Shown: piece after piece, positions 17,646 to 25,175 of the stretch
Position numbering within the stretch: position 1 is the stretch's first letter
Layout of the letters: each line of letters opens with the position of its first letter
Source: Geoalkalibacter_A sp034189505
GTDB lineage: Bacteria > Desulfobacterota > Desulfuromonadia > Desulfuromonadales > Geoalkalibacteraceae
Length of the DNA stretch: 64,000 nucleotides
Direction: 5' to 3'
NCBI GenBank assembly: GCA_034189505.1
Contig: JAXHUR010000001.1
Coordinates: 62,001-126,000 of the forward strand
Notes under the pieces: generated by a model
Databases searched by the model: none
Told to the model about the DNA's origin: nothing
What the model saw: only the letters and a program-made list of their open reading frames with translations
Position numbers and translations under genes: made by a program

Positions 17646-18500
17646 TTATTGCCGTTGCACGAGGGAACATTCATTCACCGAGCGCCAGCAATCGACCAGA
17701 GCGCTAACCAGTTCACTACACAAACCGGACGCCTTGTCTCCCGCCGCAAGCACATCCTCGTGAGACAACGGCACATCGGCAACGCCGGCCGCATAGTTGG
17801 AAATCAGACTGAGAGCGACAACTTCAAGGCCGCGATAACAGGCCATAATGGCCTCGGGCACCGTTGACATGGAAACAGCGTGACCACCAAGCACCTCGAT
17901 CATGCGCACCTCAGCCGGGGTTTCATAACTGGGCCCCGGCAAAGAGGCCAGGACCCCTGAATGAATCCGGATGCCCAGGCTTTGCATACGGAGATTCAGC
18001 GCAAGGTATAAATCCTTTCGGTACAGGCGACTCAGGTCGATAAACGCATCATGGAGCCCCCGCAGAGGGTTGTCACCAGTCAGGTTGAGGTGATCCTCGA
18101 TGAACATGAAATCACCGGGCTGAAAATGGGCGGAGACACCGCCTGCCGCGTTCGTCAGAAGCAGGCGGGGACACCCCAGTTCGGCGGCCAATTCCACCGG
18201 CCGGACCACCTCGCAAGCACGGTACCCCTCATACAGGTGAAAGCGTCCCTGGAAAACCAGCAGCCGCCAGCCATTGAAAGTTCCAGCCCAAAGGCGGGAG
18301 CCGTGCCCGGCGACAGAAACAGCGCCGAATCCGGGGATATCGTGATAGGAGACGGATTGGGCGTCCTCCAGCCGGTCTACCAACCCTCCCCATCCCGACC
18401 CCAGCACAACAGCCATATCGAGGACAGAGTCGGATTGAAGAGCAAAACGCTCTTTGACATAGGCGGCGGCGAGAGAGAGCTGATTATATTCAGAGCTCAT
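17646..18500 (-). CDS. purine nucleoside phosphorylase (trimeric type)
   Basis: Phosphorolysis of purine (deoxy)nucleosides to base and (deoxy)ribose-1-phosphate. The 284-residue length fits the low-molecular-weight trimeric PNP class. Signatures are VVLGSGWGGLVDRL (phosphate loop), GRFHLYEGY, LTNAAGGVSAHFQPGDFM, GPSYETPAEVRM and AVSMSTVPEAIMA. The ATG overlaps the stop of the upstream zinc-ribbon receiver gene by 4 bp (ATGA) and has no good ribosome site, which suggests translational coupling. It complements deoB and deoC elsewhere in the window in nucleoside salvage. Confidence 0.94.
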   Translation of the reverse strand: MSSEYNQLSLAAAYVKERFALQSDSVLDMAVVLGSGWGGLVDRLEDAQSVSYHDIPGFGAVSVAGHGSRLWAGTFNGWRLLVFQGRFHLYEGYRACEVVRPVELAAELGCPRLLLTNAAGGVSAHFQPGDFMFIEDHLNLTGDNPLRGLHDAFIDLSRLYRKDLYLALNLRMQSLGIRIHSGVLASLPGPSYETPAEVRMIEVLGGHAVSMSTVPEAIMACYRGLEVVALSLISNYAAGVADVPLSHEDVLAAGDKASGLCSELVSALVDCWRSVNECSLVQRQ

Positions 18501-19051
18501 GATGAAAGGCCGAGGAGATGGTTGACCCGCTGGAGAAAAAAGTCAGGCGTGAATGACTTGCCGATAAAATCGTCGGCTCCCGCCTGTTGAGCGGCATCCT
18601 GATCGACCTCTTTGCGGAAAACTCCGCTCATGGCAAGAATGCGCGTATCGCGCAGAGCGGCACGGCGGCGGATGGCCCTCATCAACTCATACCCGTTCAT
18701 TTCGGGGAGGTTCAGATCAAGGATAACCAGGTCGGGGCGGAACTGTTCAATGATACGCAAACCCTCGACACCATCAGCCGCTTCGTGAAAATCGGGATTG
18801 AGAGGAGCCAGCACATCACGAATCATTTCGCGAAAGTAGCGTGCATCTTCAACAAGTACCACTCTGGGGCGGGGTTTCTGCAAATCGGGGGAGGCGGACT
18901 TTGGCGAGACACTGGTTTTGGCCGCCAGATCCATGGCAACCTGCACTGGAAAGATGTCGTTGCATTTCGGGCATCGCACCCGGGCTCCGGCCCGGACCTT
19001 TTCATTCCTGATCCGATAGCGTGCTCCGCATTGTGGGCATCTGAACTGCAT
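18497..19051 (-). CDS. zinc-ribbon plus receiver domain protein
   Basis: A 184-residue protein with an N-terminal MJ0042-type zinc ribbon (FRCPQCGARYRI and VRCPKCNDIFPV, two CPxC pairs). A short linker leads to a receiver domain (about 62-180) with the acceptor Asp in LVILDLNLPEMNG and a Lys in FIGKSFTP. There is no conventional output domain, so the ribbon may be the contact or nucleic-acid-binding element. This architecture is seen in delta-proteobacteria and myxobacteria. It overlaps pnp by 4 bp and follows rodZ by 22 bp. Confidence 0.88.
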   Translation of the reverse strand: MQFRCPQCGARYRIRNEKVRAGARVRCPKCNDIFPVQVAMDLAAKTSVSPKSASPDLQKPRPRVVLVEDARYFREMIRDVLAPLNPDFHEAADGVEGLRIIEQFRPDLVILDLNLPEMNGYELMRAIRRRAALRDTRILAMSGVFRKEVDQDAAQQAGADDFIGKSFTPDFFLQRVNHLLGLSS

Positions 19052-19073
19052 TTATATCACCTGCCGGAGAGAA

Positions 19074-19955
19074 TCATTCCCCCGTGGTTATGAGAATTTT
19101 CGAATGGTTGCCGAAATCGAGCGATTGATCTCCGAGCAGCACAGCGACCGATTCGGGCTGCTCGACAATCAGCTCGGCCTGCTGCTGTATCCGCCATGTC
19201 AGTACAGAGCCTTCACGCAGCGCATAATGCTGCCGCGGTCGCTGGTCGATGGCCACCTCGAGCTGTGTCGCGGCAACGGCCCGGATTTTCAAAGTGGCTC
19301 CAGGAGTCACCGGAGGCGGAGAGAAAAAATCAGCGGGGTCGGAGGCTGGCTTTTCGTTGATGGGACCGGCCGTCCCAGGGTGAATAATGGCGGAAAGATC
19401 CTGCGCCGGGTCTGTGCTTTCCGGCGGCGCTCCACCCTCAGTCTCCGCTACCGTGCCGGCATCAGAAGATGGCGATGAGGCTCCATTCTGCACAGGATCC
19501 CCTGTTCCGGGGGCATCCACCGGCACCTGTGACTCGGGGCGAACGCCTATGACACCGGGTTTCTGAGTCAGAAAATAACCGACCGCCAATCCAATGAGAA
19601 TCAGCGCCGCAATACCCAGAAAAAGCAACAGAGACCGCCGGGTGGAACTGCGTTGAACCGGCTGGACCAGCCCCGTCTCGATACGGCGCAGTTCGCTGTC
19701 GACATCGGCCACGGCAGGGCGCTGCTGCTGATAGATGTCGAGCAGAGTTTCGGAGTCAAGCCCCAGAAATTCACTGTAGTTGCGCAGAAACCCTTTAACG
19801 TAGGTTTCCGCTGGGAACTCCTCGAACCGCCCCTCTTCCAAAGCTTCGAGAAAAGCAGTTCGCATGCGGGTCTGCCGTGCGACATCGTCCAGAGACAATT
19901 GGCGCTCTCTGCGGCGGTTTTTTAAAATATCACCGTAAAATTCGGTTTCACTCAT
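19074..19955 (-). CDS. RodZ-like cytoskeletal HTH membrane protein
   Basis: A 293-residue bitopic protein. It has a cytoplasmic Cro/C1-type HTH (about 1-75, RRRERQLSLDDVARQTRMRT) and a basic linker (RSSTRRS). One membrane helix (about 109-130, LLLFLGIAALILIGLAVGYF) and a Pro/Ser/Thr/Glu-rich stretch follow. A C-terminal beta domain of DUF4115 type (about 210-290) completes it. RodZ links MreB filaments to the elongasome. It lies upstream of the zinc-ribbon receiver and downstream of a TPR lipoprotein gene on the same strand. Confidence 0.88.
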   Translation of the reverse strand: MSETEFYGDILKNRRRERQLSLDDVARQTRMRTAFLEALEEGRFEEFPAETYVKGFLRNYSEFLGLDSETLLDIYQQQRPAVADVDSELRRIETGLVQPVQRSSTRRSLLLFLGIAALILIGLAVGYFLTQKPGVIGVRPESQVPVDAPGTGDPVQNGASSPSSDAGTVAETEGGAPPESTDPAQDLSAIIHPGTAGPINEKPASDPADFFSPPPVTPGATLKIRAVAATQLEVAIDQRPRQHYALREGSVLTWRIQQQAELIVEQPESVAVLLGDQSLDFGNHSKILITTGE

Positions 19956-19978
19956 AGCTACGCCAGGGTCAGGGTGAT

Positions 19979-20006
19979 AGCAGCTGGATGAATTGAACCA
20001 GCTGCT
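19979..20006. repeat. inverted repeat after the TPR lipoprotein gene
   Basis: AGCAGCTGG (19979-19987) pairs with CCAGCTGCT (19998-20006) just downstream of the minus-strand TPR gene. The T-run (20006-20010) is on the plus strand only. It therefore looks like a terminator for the opposite strand or an RNA-stabilising hairpin rather than a normal terminator of the gene it follows. Confidence 0.4.
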
Positions 20007-20010
20007 TTTT

Positions 20011-20757
20011 TCACAAAAGCTTCAAATAGTTTTCAGCCTTGCGTGACAATTCCGAATCGGGTCGCAGAGAGATCACTTTTTCAAAAGCCTCTCGGGCTTT
20101 GCCGTCATCCTTGCGTTTCATGTAAGCCAGCCCCAATTGGTAATAAGCCTCGGCATATCCGGTATCAATTCTGGTGGCTTCAAGAAAAGACTCAATCGCA
20201 GGCCCCGGCCGGCCCAAGGACTGATAAGCTCGCCCCATATGCAGATGAGCAGGTGCATAACGGCGATTTTTTTCAAGGGCCTGCTGGAAATATTCGATGG
20301 CTTCCAGAGGCTCTCCTTTTTCCACCAGGGCCGTGCCCGCTCCGGTGAAAGCGACCTCCGGCTGGGCAAACAACAGATCTCCAGCGGCAAGACTAAAATA
20401 TTCTACCGCATCATCCCAGCGCTGCATATCGAGATAAAGTGCGCCGAGATTATTGTAACAACCCGGATCCCCGCCGGAGAGCCGCACCGCCTCGAGGTAA
20501 TGTTTCTCAGCTTCAGGGTAGGCTTTTTTCAGATGATACGCCTGCGCCAGAACTTCTTGGTAATCGGCATTGCGCGGGTCAAGCTCGACCACCTTGAGAA
20601 ATTCCTGCAATGCCGCTGTAACGTTGGGTTCTCGCAGGTAGCTGACCCCCAGGGCATAGTGCGTGCGGGCCTCCTGCCGTTCCTGTTTGGCAGGGGCGCA
20701 TCCCCACAGAAGCATCACGGCAGCCACAAGAATCATCACGCGGGCAAATCGGACCAC
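20011..20757 (-). CDS. TPR lipoprotein (PilF/PilW-like)
   Basis: A 248-residue lipoprotein. The signal peptide ends in the lipobox LLWGC, so the mature protein is acylated on that Cys. About six tetratricopeptide repeats follow (EFLKVVELDPRNADYQEVLAQAYHLK is the spacing pattern; only part is quoted). This is the size and layout of PilF/PilW pilotins and other TPR assembly lipoproteins, but no pilus gene is adjacent, so the role is open. The ATG at 20763 directly abuts AAGGAG. The GTG at 20757 has the right spacing, so I use it. Confidence 0.83.
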   Translation of the reverse strand: MVRFARVMILVAAVMLLWGCAPAKQERQEARTHYALGVSYLREPNVTAALQEFLKVVELDPRNADYQEVLAQAYHLKKAYPEAEKHYLEAVRLSGGDPGCYNNLGALYLDMQRWDDAVEYFSLAAGDLLFAQPEVAFTGAGTALVEKGEPLEAIEYFQQALEKNRRYAPAHLHMGRAYQSLGRPGPAIESFLEATRIDTGYAEAYYQLGLAYMKRKDDGKAREAFEKVISLRPDSELSRKAENYLKLL

Positions 20758-20834
20758 AGGCATCTCCTTGAAAATCAGGCACCCTAAGCGGCGTCCTGAA
20801 TGGGAAAAATATCTCGTCTCCAGGGATCAATTCA

Positions 20835-20871
20835 CCTCGCAGGAGCCATACTCCCATGCTGAACAGTTGCG
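20835..20871 (-). repeat. hairpin repeat, copy 1
   Basis: On the minus strand this carries CTGTTCAGCATGGGAG and a GGAG/CTCC-centred hairpin ending TGCGAGG. It begins about 10 nt after the stop codon of the gene at 20881-21426. Related copies lie at 32614-32650 and 39816-39851. Confidence 0.55.
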
Positions 20872-20880
20872 TCTCGCAGT

Positions 20881-21426
20881 TCAATAAGCGGCAAACAGGC
20901 GCCCTAGATTGGCGATCACCCGCTGTCGGCGCTCCTCCATCTCTTTATCCGCGAAGGAGCCGCCGGGGCCGGATCCTGCCACAGGGTTCCCTGCGCCATC
21001 TCCTGAAGAAGCAGCACTATTTTTCACCTTTTTTACCGGCGCAGGCATGCCCTGCTTCAAAGGCAGATTGCGCCAAAGAGCATCGCGCTCAGTCTCCTCC
21101 AGGTGGTTCCACTCCAGATCGACCATGAGATATCCCATGGCTTCAACGAAATACAATGCTTCATCCAGAAGACGAGCAATCCGATCTTTTGGAACCGGTC
21201 CCTCATCGTCGAGGAAGAAATACAGCCGCCCCGCCTCGTGTAAAGCCAGAACGACCGCAATTCGCGCACCATCGTTGTCAGAGAAAACGCAGACAAAGGC
21301 GCCGGCCTTCTGCCCTGGAAAGCCGGGCAGGGAAACCTGCACCGGGTTGATCGAGCGATGCAGGGCAAACACGCGGTCGGCTTCAACCGGAAGGCTGAGT
21401 CTCTTTTCCTCGGGAAGAAACATCAT
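20881..21426 (-). CDS. conserved hypothetical protein
   Basis: I do not recognise this 181-residue protein. It has no signal peptide or membrane helix. The first 120 residues look like a compact alpha/beta domain (QVSLPGFPGQKAGAF, ARIAVVLALHEAGRLYFFLD). The C-terminal 60 residues are a Gly/Ser/Ala-rich linker plus a charged helix (KEMEERRQRVIANLGRLFAAY). It sits 8 bp after the PfkB kinase gene and before the TPR lipoprotein gene, so all three may be cotranscribed. Confidence 0.75.
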   Translation of the reverse strand: MMFLPEEKRLSLPVEADRVFALHRSINPVQVSLPGFPGQKAGAFVCVFSDNDGARIAVVLALHEAGRLYFFLDDEGPVPKDRIARLLDEALYFVEAMGYLMVDLEWNHLEETERDALWRNLPLKQGMPAPVKKVKNSAASSGDGAGNPVAGSGPGGSFADKEMEERRQRVIANLGRLFAAY

Positions 21427-21434
21427 AATCGGCC

Positions 21435-22352
21435 TTACTCTTCCGAGAGATCCTCGAAATGGGTCAACTGCTTGAACAACCGAAAACGGCTCCTGATCTC
21501 TTCGTACTCCAGAGTCCGCAAACGGTCAAGGCTGAATTTTTCAACGGTGAATGAGGCCATAACGCTGCCGAAAACGATGGCCTGACGCAGATTGGCTTCC
21601 GAAAGGTCATTGGTTGCCGCCAGATAGCCCATGAAACCGCCGGCGAAAGTGTCTCCGGCGCCGGTCGGATCGAAAACCGACTCCAGCGGGTAGGCCGGTG
21701 CGGCAAAGACCGAATCATCGCGGAACATGATCACGCCGTATTCACCGCGCTTGACCACCAGAGTTGCTGGCCCCATATCGCGGATGATGCGCGCTGCCTT
21801 GACCAGGTTCGGCTCCCCGGCGAGTTGGCGCGTTTCGGCATCGTTGATGACGAGCAGATCCACATGGGCCAGGGTTTCAATCAGCGCGCCACGCTTGCCC
21901 TCGATCCAGAAGTTCATGGTGTCGCTGGCCACCAGGCGAGGTTTTTTCACCTGCTTGAGCACCTGAAGCTGAAGTTCGGGATCGATGTTGGCCAGAAATA
22001 CGAATTCGGCGTCCTCGAAGCCCGAGGGCAGTTCCGGCTTGAAACTTTCAAAAACGTTCAGGCGCGTATCGAGCGTATGCGCTTCGTTGAGATCGTACTC
22101 ATAGCGCCCCTTCCACCGGAAAGTGGCGCCGGGCGCCCGCTGCAGACCCGCCAGGTTGATTTGACGGGATTGCAGAAAATCGACATGCTCTTCAGGGAAG
22201 TCCTCCCCGACCACCGCCACCAGGTCGACACCGGTGAAAAAGCTGGCCGCGGTGGAAAAATAGGTGGCCGAGCCGCCCAGGACATCTTCAACCTGTCCGA
22301 AAGGTGTCTGTACAGAGTCAAATGCGACAGATCCAACAACCAGAATACTCAT
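21435..22352 (-). CDS. PfkB-family carbohydrate/nucleoside kinase
   Basis: A 305-residue ribokinase-fold kinase. It has the N-terminal glycine motif VLGGSATYFSTAAS and the C-terminal signature DPTGAGDTFAGGFMGYLA with its catalytic Asp. The substrate is not readable from sequence. Its position directly downstream of mtnP on the same strand suggests a link to methylthioribose or adenosine salvage, which is inference. It is somewhat shorter at the lid region than adenosine kinases. The spacing to mtnP is 36 bp. Confidence 0.9.
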   Translation of the reverse strand: MSILVVGSVAFDSVQTPFGQVEDVLGGSATYFSTAASFFTGVDLVAVVGEDFPEEHVDFLQSRQINLAGLQRAPGATFRWKGRYEYDLNEAHTLDTRLNVFESFKPELPSGFEDAEFVFLANIDPELQLQVLKQVKKPRLVASDTMNFWIEGKRGALIETLAHVDLLVINDAETRQLAGEPNLVKAARIIRDMGPATLVVKRGEYGVIMFRDDSVFAAPAYPLESVFDPTGAGDTFAGGFMGYLAATNDLSEANLRQAIVFGSVMASFTVEKFSLDRLRTLEYEEIRSRFRLFKQLTHFEDLSEE

Positions 22353-22388
22353 AAAAACAACCTGTGCAGAAAGATGAGGGCTCCCCCA

Positions 22389-23261
22389 TCAGGATTTAAA
22401 ATAACGCCCCATAATGGGCTCAAGTTCCTTGCGAGTCTGTTCAGGGATCAATGTCTTGTCCGTCATGATGGCGTATTGCAGGGCATCTGCGCAACCCCGG
22501 GTGCACGGTGAAGCCTCAAGGCGGGAGGTAGACGCCTTGACGATATTTCGCGCCGTCGCCACATTTTTCTGAATGATCGCAATCACCGCCTCCACCGAAA
22601 CGTCATCATGCCCGTCGTGCCAGCAGTCGTAATCGGTCGCCAGGGCAATTGTTGCATAGCAGATTTCCGCTTCGCGAGCCAGGCGGGCTTCAGGGATGTT
22701 GGTCATGCCGATGATGTCAACGCCCCAGCTGCGATAAATGCGGGATTCGGCACGGGTGGAGAAATTGGGCCCCTCAATGCACAGGTAGGTGCCGCCACGG
22801 TGCACGGTCGCACCTACGAATTCGGCGGATTCAGCCAGCACCGCAGCCAGGTCGGCACAGACAGGGTCGGCGAACTGCACATGGCCGGTGACGCCGTTGC
22901 CGAAAAAAGTTGAAGCACGCTGGCCCTGGGTACGGTCGAAGAACTGGTCGGGAATAACGATATGACCCGGCTCGATGTCCTCCCTCATGCTTCCCACGGC
23001 GGAAACGGAGATGATCCGTTCGACCCCCAGGGTCTTCATCCCGTAGATATTGGCCCGATAATTGACCTCCGACGGCAGAAAGCGATGCCCGCGACCGTGG
23101 CGCGGCAGAAAAACCATCTTGACTCCGTCGAGAACGCCGGTGATAAACGCATCGGACGGTGGGCCGAAAGGAGTCTCGACGTGAACCTCGCGCAGATCAC
23201 TCAGCCCTTCCATCTGATACAGGCCGCTTCCGCCGATGACGCCGATAGTGGAACTGCTCAT
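22389..23261 (-). CDS. mtnP: S-methyl-5'-thioadenosine phosphorylase
   Basis: Phosphorolysis of methylthioadenosine to adenine and methylthioribose-1-phosphate, from polyamine and quorum-signal by-products. The 290 residues contain IGVIGGSGLYQMEGL, FLPRHGRGHRFLPSEVNYRA, CIEGPNFSTRAESR and GMTNIPEARLAREAEICYA. The Asp in ATDYDCWH points to purine phosphorylase type II, 6-aminopurine specific. The ATG at 23261 has GGAGG 9 nt upstream. An earlier in-frame start at 23285 lacks one. Confidence 0.93.
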   Translation of the reverse strand: MSSSTIGVIGGSGLYQMEGLSDLREVHVETPFGPPSDAFITGVLDGVKMVFLPRHGRGHRFLPSEVNYRANIYGMKTLGVERIISVSAVGSMREDIEPGHIVIPDQFFDRTQGQRASTFFGNGVTGHVQFADPVCADLAAVLAESAEFVGATVHRGGTYLCIEGPNFSTRAESRIYRSWGVDIIGMTNIPEARLAREAEICYATIALATDYDCWHDGHDDVSVEAVIAIIQKNVATARNIVKASTSRLEASPCTRGCADALQYAIMTDKTLIPEQTRKELEPIMGRYFKS

Positions 23262-23332
23262 AAAAAACGTCCTCCAAGAATTCAAGTAAAATTTGCGTCA
23301 CCCCGCGTGGGGGGGGCGCAGAGTTTCTGCCA

Positions 23333-24391
23333 TCAATCCTGATTTGCAGCTTCTTTCTGCTGCTCCAGCCGACCCTTCAGCTGACCGCAGGCCGCCGAGA
23401 TATCGGCCCCCTTGCTTGCGCGCCGGATCGCGACAATATCTCGATCGAGCAGATAGGTCTGAAACGCGCGAACGATCTTCTCCTCCGGCGGCTTGAAAGG
23501 TGAGTCCTCATAGGCATTGAAAGGGATCAGGTTCACTTTCGCCTTGATGCCATGCAGCAGCTTGACCAGGCGCTTTGCATCGGCCTGCGAGTCATTGAGT
23601 CCTTCCATCAGGATATACTCAAAGGTGATGCGGCCACGGGGCGGCAGGGGGAATTCACGGCAGGCCGCCATGAGTTGCTCAAGGGGATAGCGCTGATTGA
23701 CCGGCATCAGCCTGTGGCGCAGTTCATCGGTGGTGGCATTCAGGGAAACAGCCAGGTTGACCCGGATGCGCCGCCCCAGCTCCTTCATCTCCGGCACCAG
23801 CCCGCAGGTGGAAACGGTAATTTTACGCGGGCTGTAATCGAACCCCTCGCGTGCAAAGAGGATTTTCAGCGCCGTGACCACATTATCCAGGTTATGCAGC
23901 GGCTCCCCCATCCCCATAAAAACAATATTGTGAATCGGACCATCTTTAAGGGCCGCACAGACCTGATTGACGATCTCCGAGGAACTCAGATTGCGGGTCA
24001 GCCCGAAGCTTCCGGTCAGACAGAACCGGCACTGCATGGCGCACCCCACCTGGCTTGAGATGCACAGCGTGTCGCGTCCGCCTTCCATGGGAATACGCAC
24101 GCTCTCGACGGTCTGCCCGTCCTGAAGGCGCAACAGATACTTGCAGGTTCCGTCGCCGCTGACTTCGGCCGTCTCGACGGGCAGGCTCGAGATGCACGCC
24201 CGGCGCTCCAGCTCTTCCCGAAACGCTTTGGACAGATCGGTCATTTGCGAAAAGGAGTCGGCGCCTTTGCGATAAAGCCAGCCGAAGATCTGGCGTGCAC
24301 GGAAGGACTCCTTCCCCATGCCGCCAAGAAAAGCCGTCAATTGTTCAAGGTCGAAATTTTTGATGTCGACGCGCGTATCGTCACAGGCCAT
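23333..24391 (-). CDS. rlmN: 23S rRNA/tRNA adenine-C2 methyltransferase
   Basis: Radical-SAM enzyme that methylates C2 of A2503 in 23S rRNA and A37 in some tRNAs. The 352-residue protein has the cluster motif CAMQCRFC and the GMGEPLHNLDNV motif. RKITVSTCG holds the first mechanistic Cys region, and the methyl-carrying Cys near the C-terminus is in ISAACGQL. An N-terminal accessory domain (FRARQIFGWLYRKG) is also present. It lies between ndk and mtnP on the minus strand with a hairpin between it and ndk. Confidence 0.96.
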   Translation of the reverse strand: MACDDTRVDIKNFDLEQLTAFLGGMGKESFRARQIFGWLYRKGADSFSQMTDLSKAFREELERRACISSLPVETAEVSGDGTCKYLLRLQDGQTVESVRIPMEGGRDTLCISSQVGCAMQCRFCLTGSFGLTRNLSSSEIVNQVCAALKDGPIHNIVFMGMGEPLHNLDNVVTALKILFAREGFDYSPRKITVSTCGLVPEMKELGRRIRVNLAVSLNATTDELRHRLMPVNQRYPLEQLMAACREFPLPPRGRITFEYILMEGLNDSQADAKRLVKLLHGIKAKVNLIPFNAYEDSPFKPPEEKIVRAFQTYLLDRDIVAIRRASKGADISAACGQLKGRLEQQKEAANQD

Positions 24392-24444
24392 AGATGGTCA
24401 CTTTCGGGGGCCGAAAAAATTCTTCCGCCATTTAGAAACAGCAA

Positions 24445-24472
24445 AGCCCTTCGGGATTGTACCCAAAGGGCT
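24445..24472 (-). terminator. hairpin terminator after ndk
   Basis: A 7-bp outer stem (AGCCCTT/AAGGGCT) and a 3-bp inner stem enclose a 6-nt loop. On the minus strand the tail is TTTGCTGTTTC, a weak U tract. It lies 48 bp after the ndk stop and may only partly terminate. Confidence 0.55.
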
Positions 24473-24519
24473 CTGACTTCACAAGGTCTGACTTTTGGTA
24501 ATTTCTTATGAATCCGGGA

Positions 24520-24936
24520 TCAGGCCAGCAGCTCGAGACCGGAAAAGAAGTAGGGGATTTCGAATGCGGCCGTCTCGGGCGCGTCGGAACCATGAGTGGC
24601 GTTCTCGCCGATGTTGCTGCCGAATTCCTTGCGCAGGGTGCCTTCGGCCGCTTCGGCCGGGTTGGTGGCGCCCATCAGGTCGCGCCATTTCTTGATGGCG
24701 CCCTCGGCTTCCAGCACCATCACCACACAGGGGCCGCTGCTCATGAAGTCGGTCAGTTCACCGAAAAAGGGACGTTCCTTATGCACATAGTAGAACCCTT
24801 CGGCTTCGACCTTGCTCATGTAGAGTTTTTTAAGACCGATGATCTTGAACCCTTCGTCATAGATTCGGGCAATGATCTTGCCGGCGTTGCCGGCGGCGAA
24901 GGCATCGGGTTTGATGATGGCGAATGTTCTTTCCAT
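24520..24936 (-). CDS. ndk: nucleoside diphosphate kinase
   Basis: Transfers the gamma phosphate between nucleoside di- and triphosphates through a phospho-His. The 138-residue length is normal for the family. It begins ERTFAIIKPDAFAAGNAG and has the active-site motif NATHGSDAPETAAFEI with the catalytic His. It is flanked by terminators on both sides (24445-24472 and 25068-25086), so it looks monocistronic. Confidence 0.97.
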   Translation of the reverse strand: MERTFAIIKPDAFAAGNAGKIIARIYDEGFKIIGLKKLYMSKVEAEGFYYVHKERPFFGELTDFMSSGPCVVMVLEAEGAIKKWRDLMGATNPAEAAEGTLRKEFGSNIGENATHGSDAPETAAFEIPYFFSGLELLA

Positions 24937-25067
24937 TATGGTGGCTCCTTTGGTGTCGGGTTATGTCGAGGTCGAATGATTCGCGCAAAAACGTGGCGTT
25001 ATTTAGCATTGACAGGCACAGATGTCAAGGATTCAGGCGGAAAGATCGACCAGGCGGGAAACGCAAA

Positions 25068-25086
25068 AAGCCTCCGGCTGAGGCTT
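25068..25086 (-). terminator. intrinsic terminator of the KefB-type antiporter gene
   Basis: AAGCCTC/GAGGCTT pair around a 5-nt loop. On the minus strand the stem is followed by TTTTTGCG. It lies 90 bp after the antiporter stop codon. Confidence 0.8.
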
Positions 25087-25175
25087 CAAAGGCTTATTGC
25101 GTTCTGCTGGCAGAGAGAGGATGTAATCCTCTTTTGTGAGATGTTTCCTATTTTTATGGCATAATTCCGGTTCGC

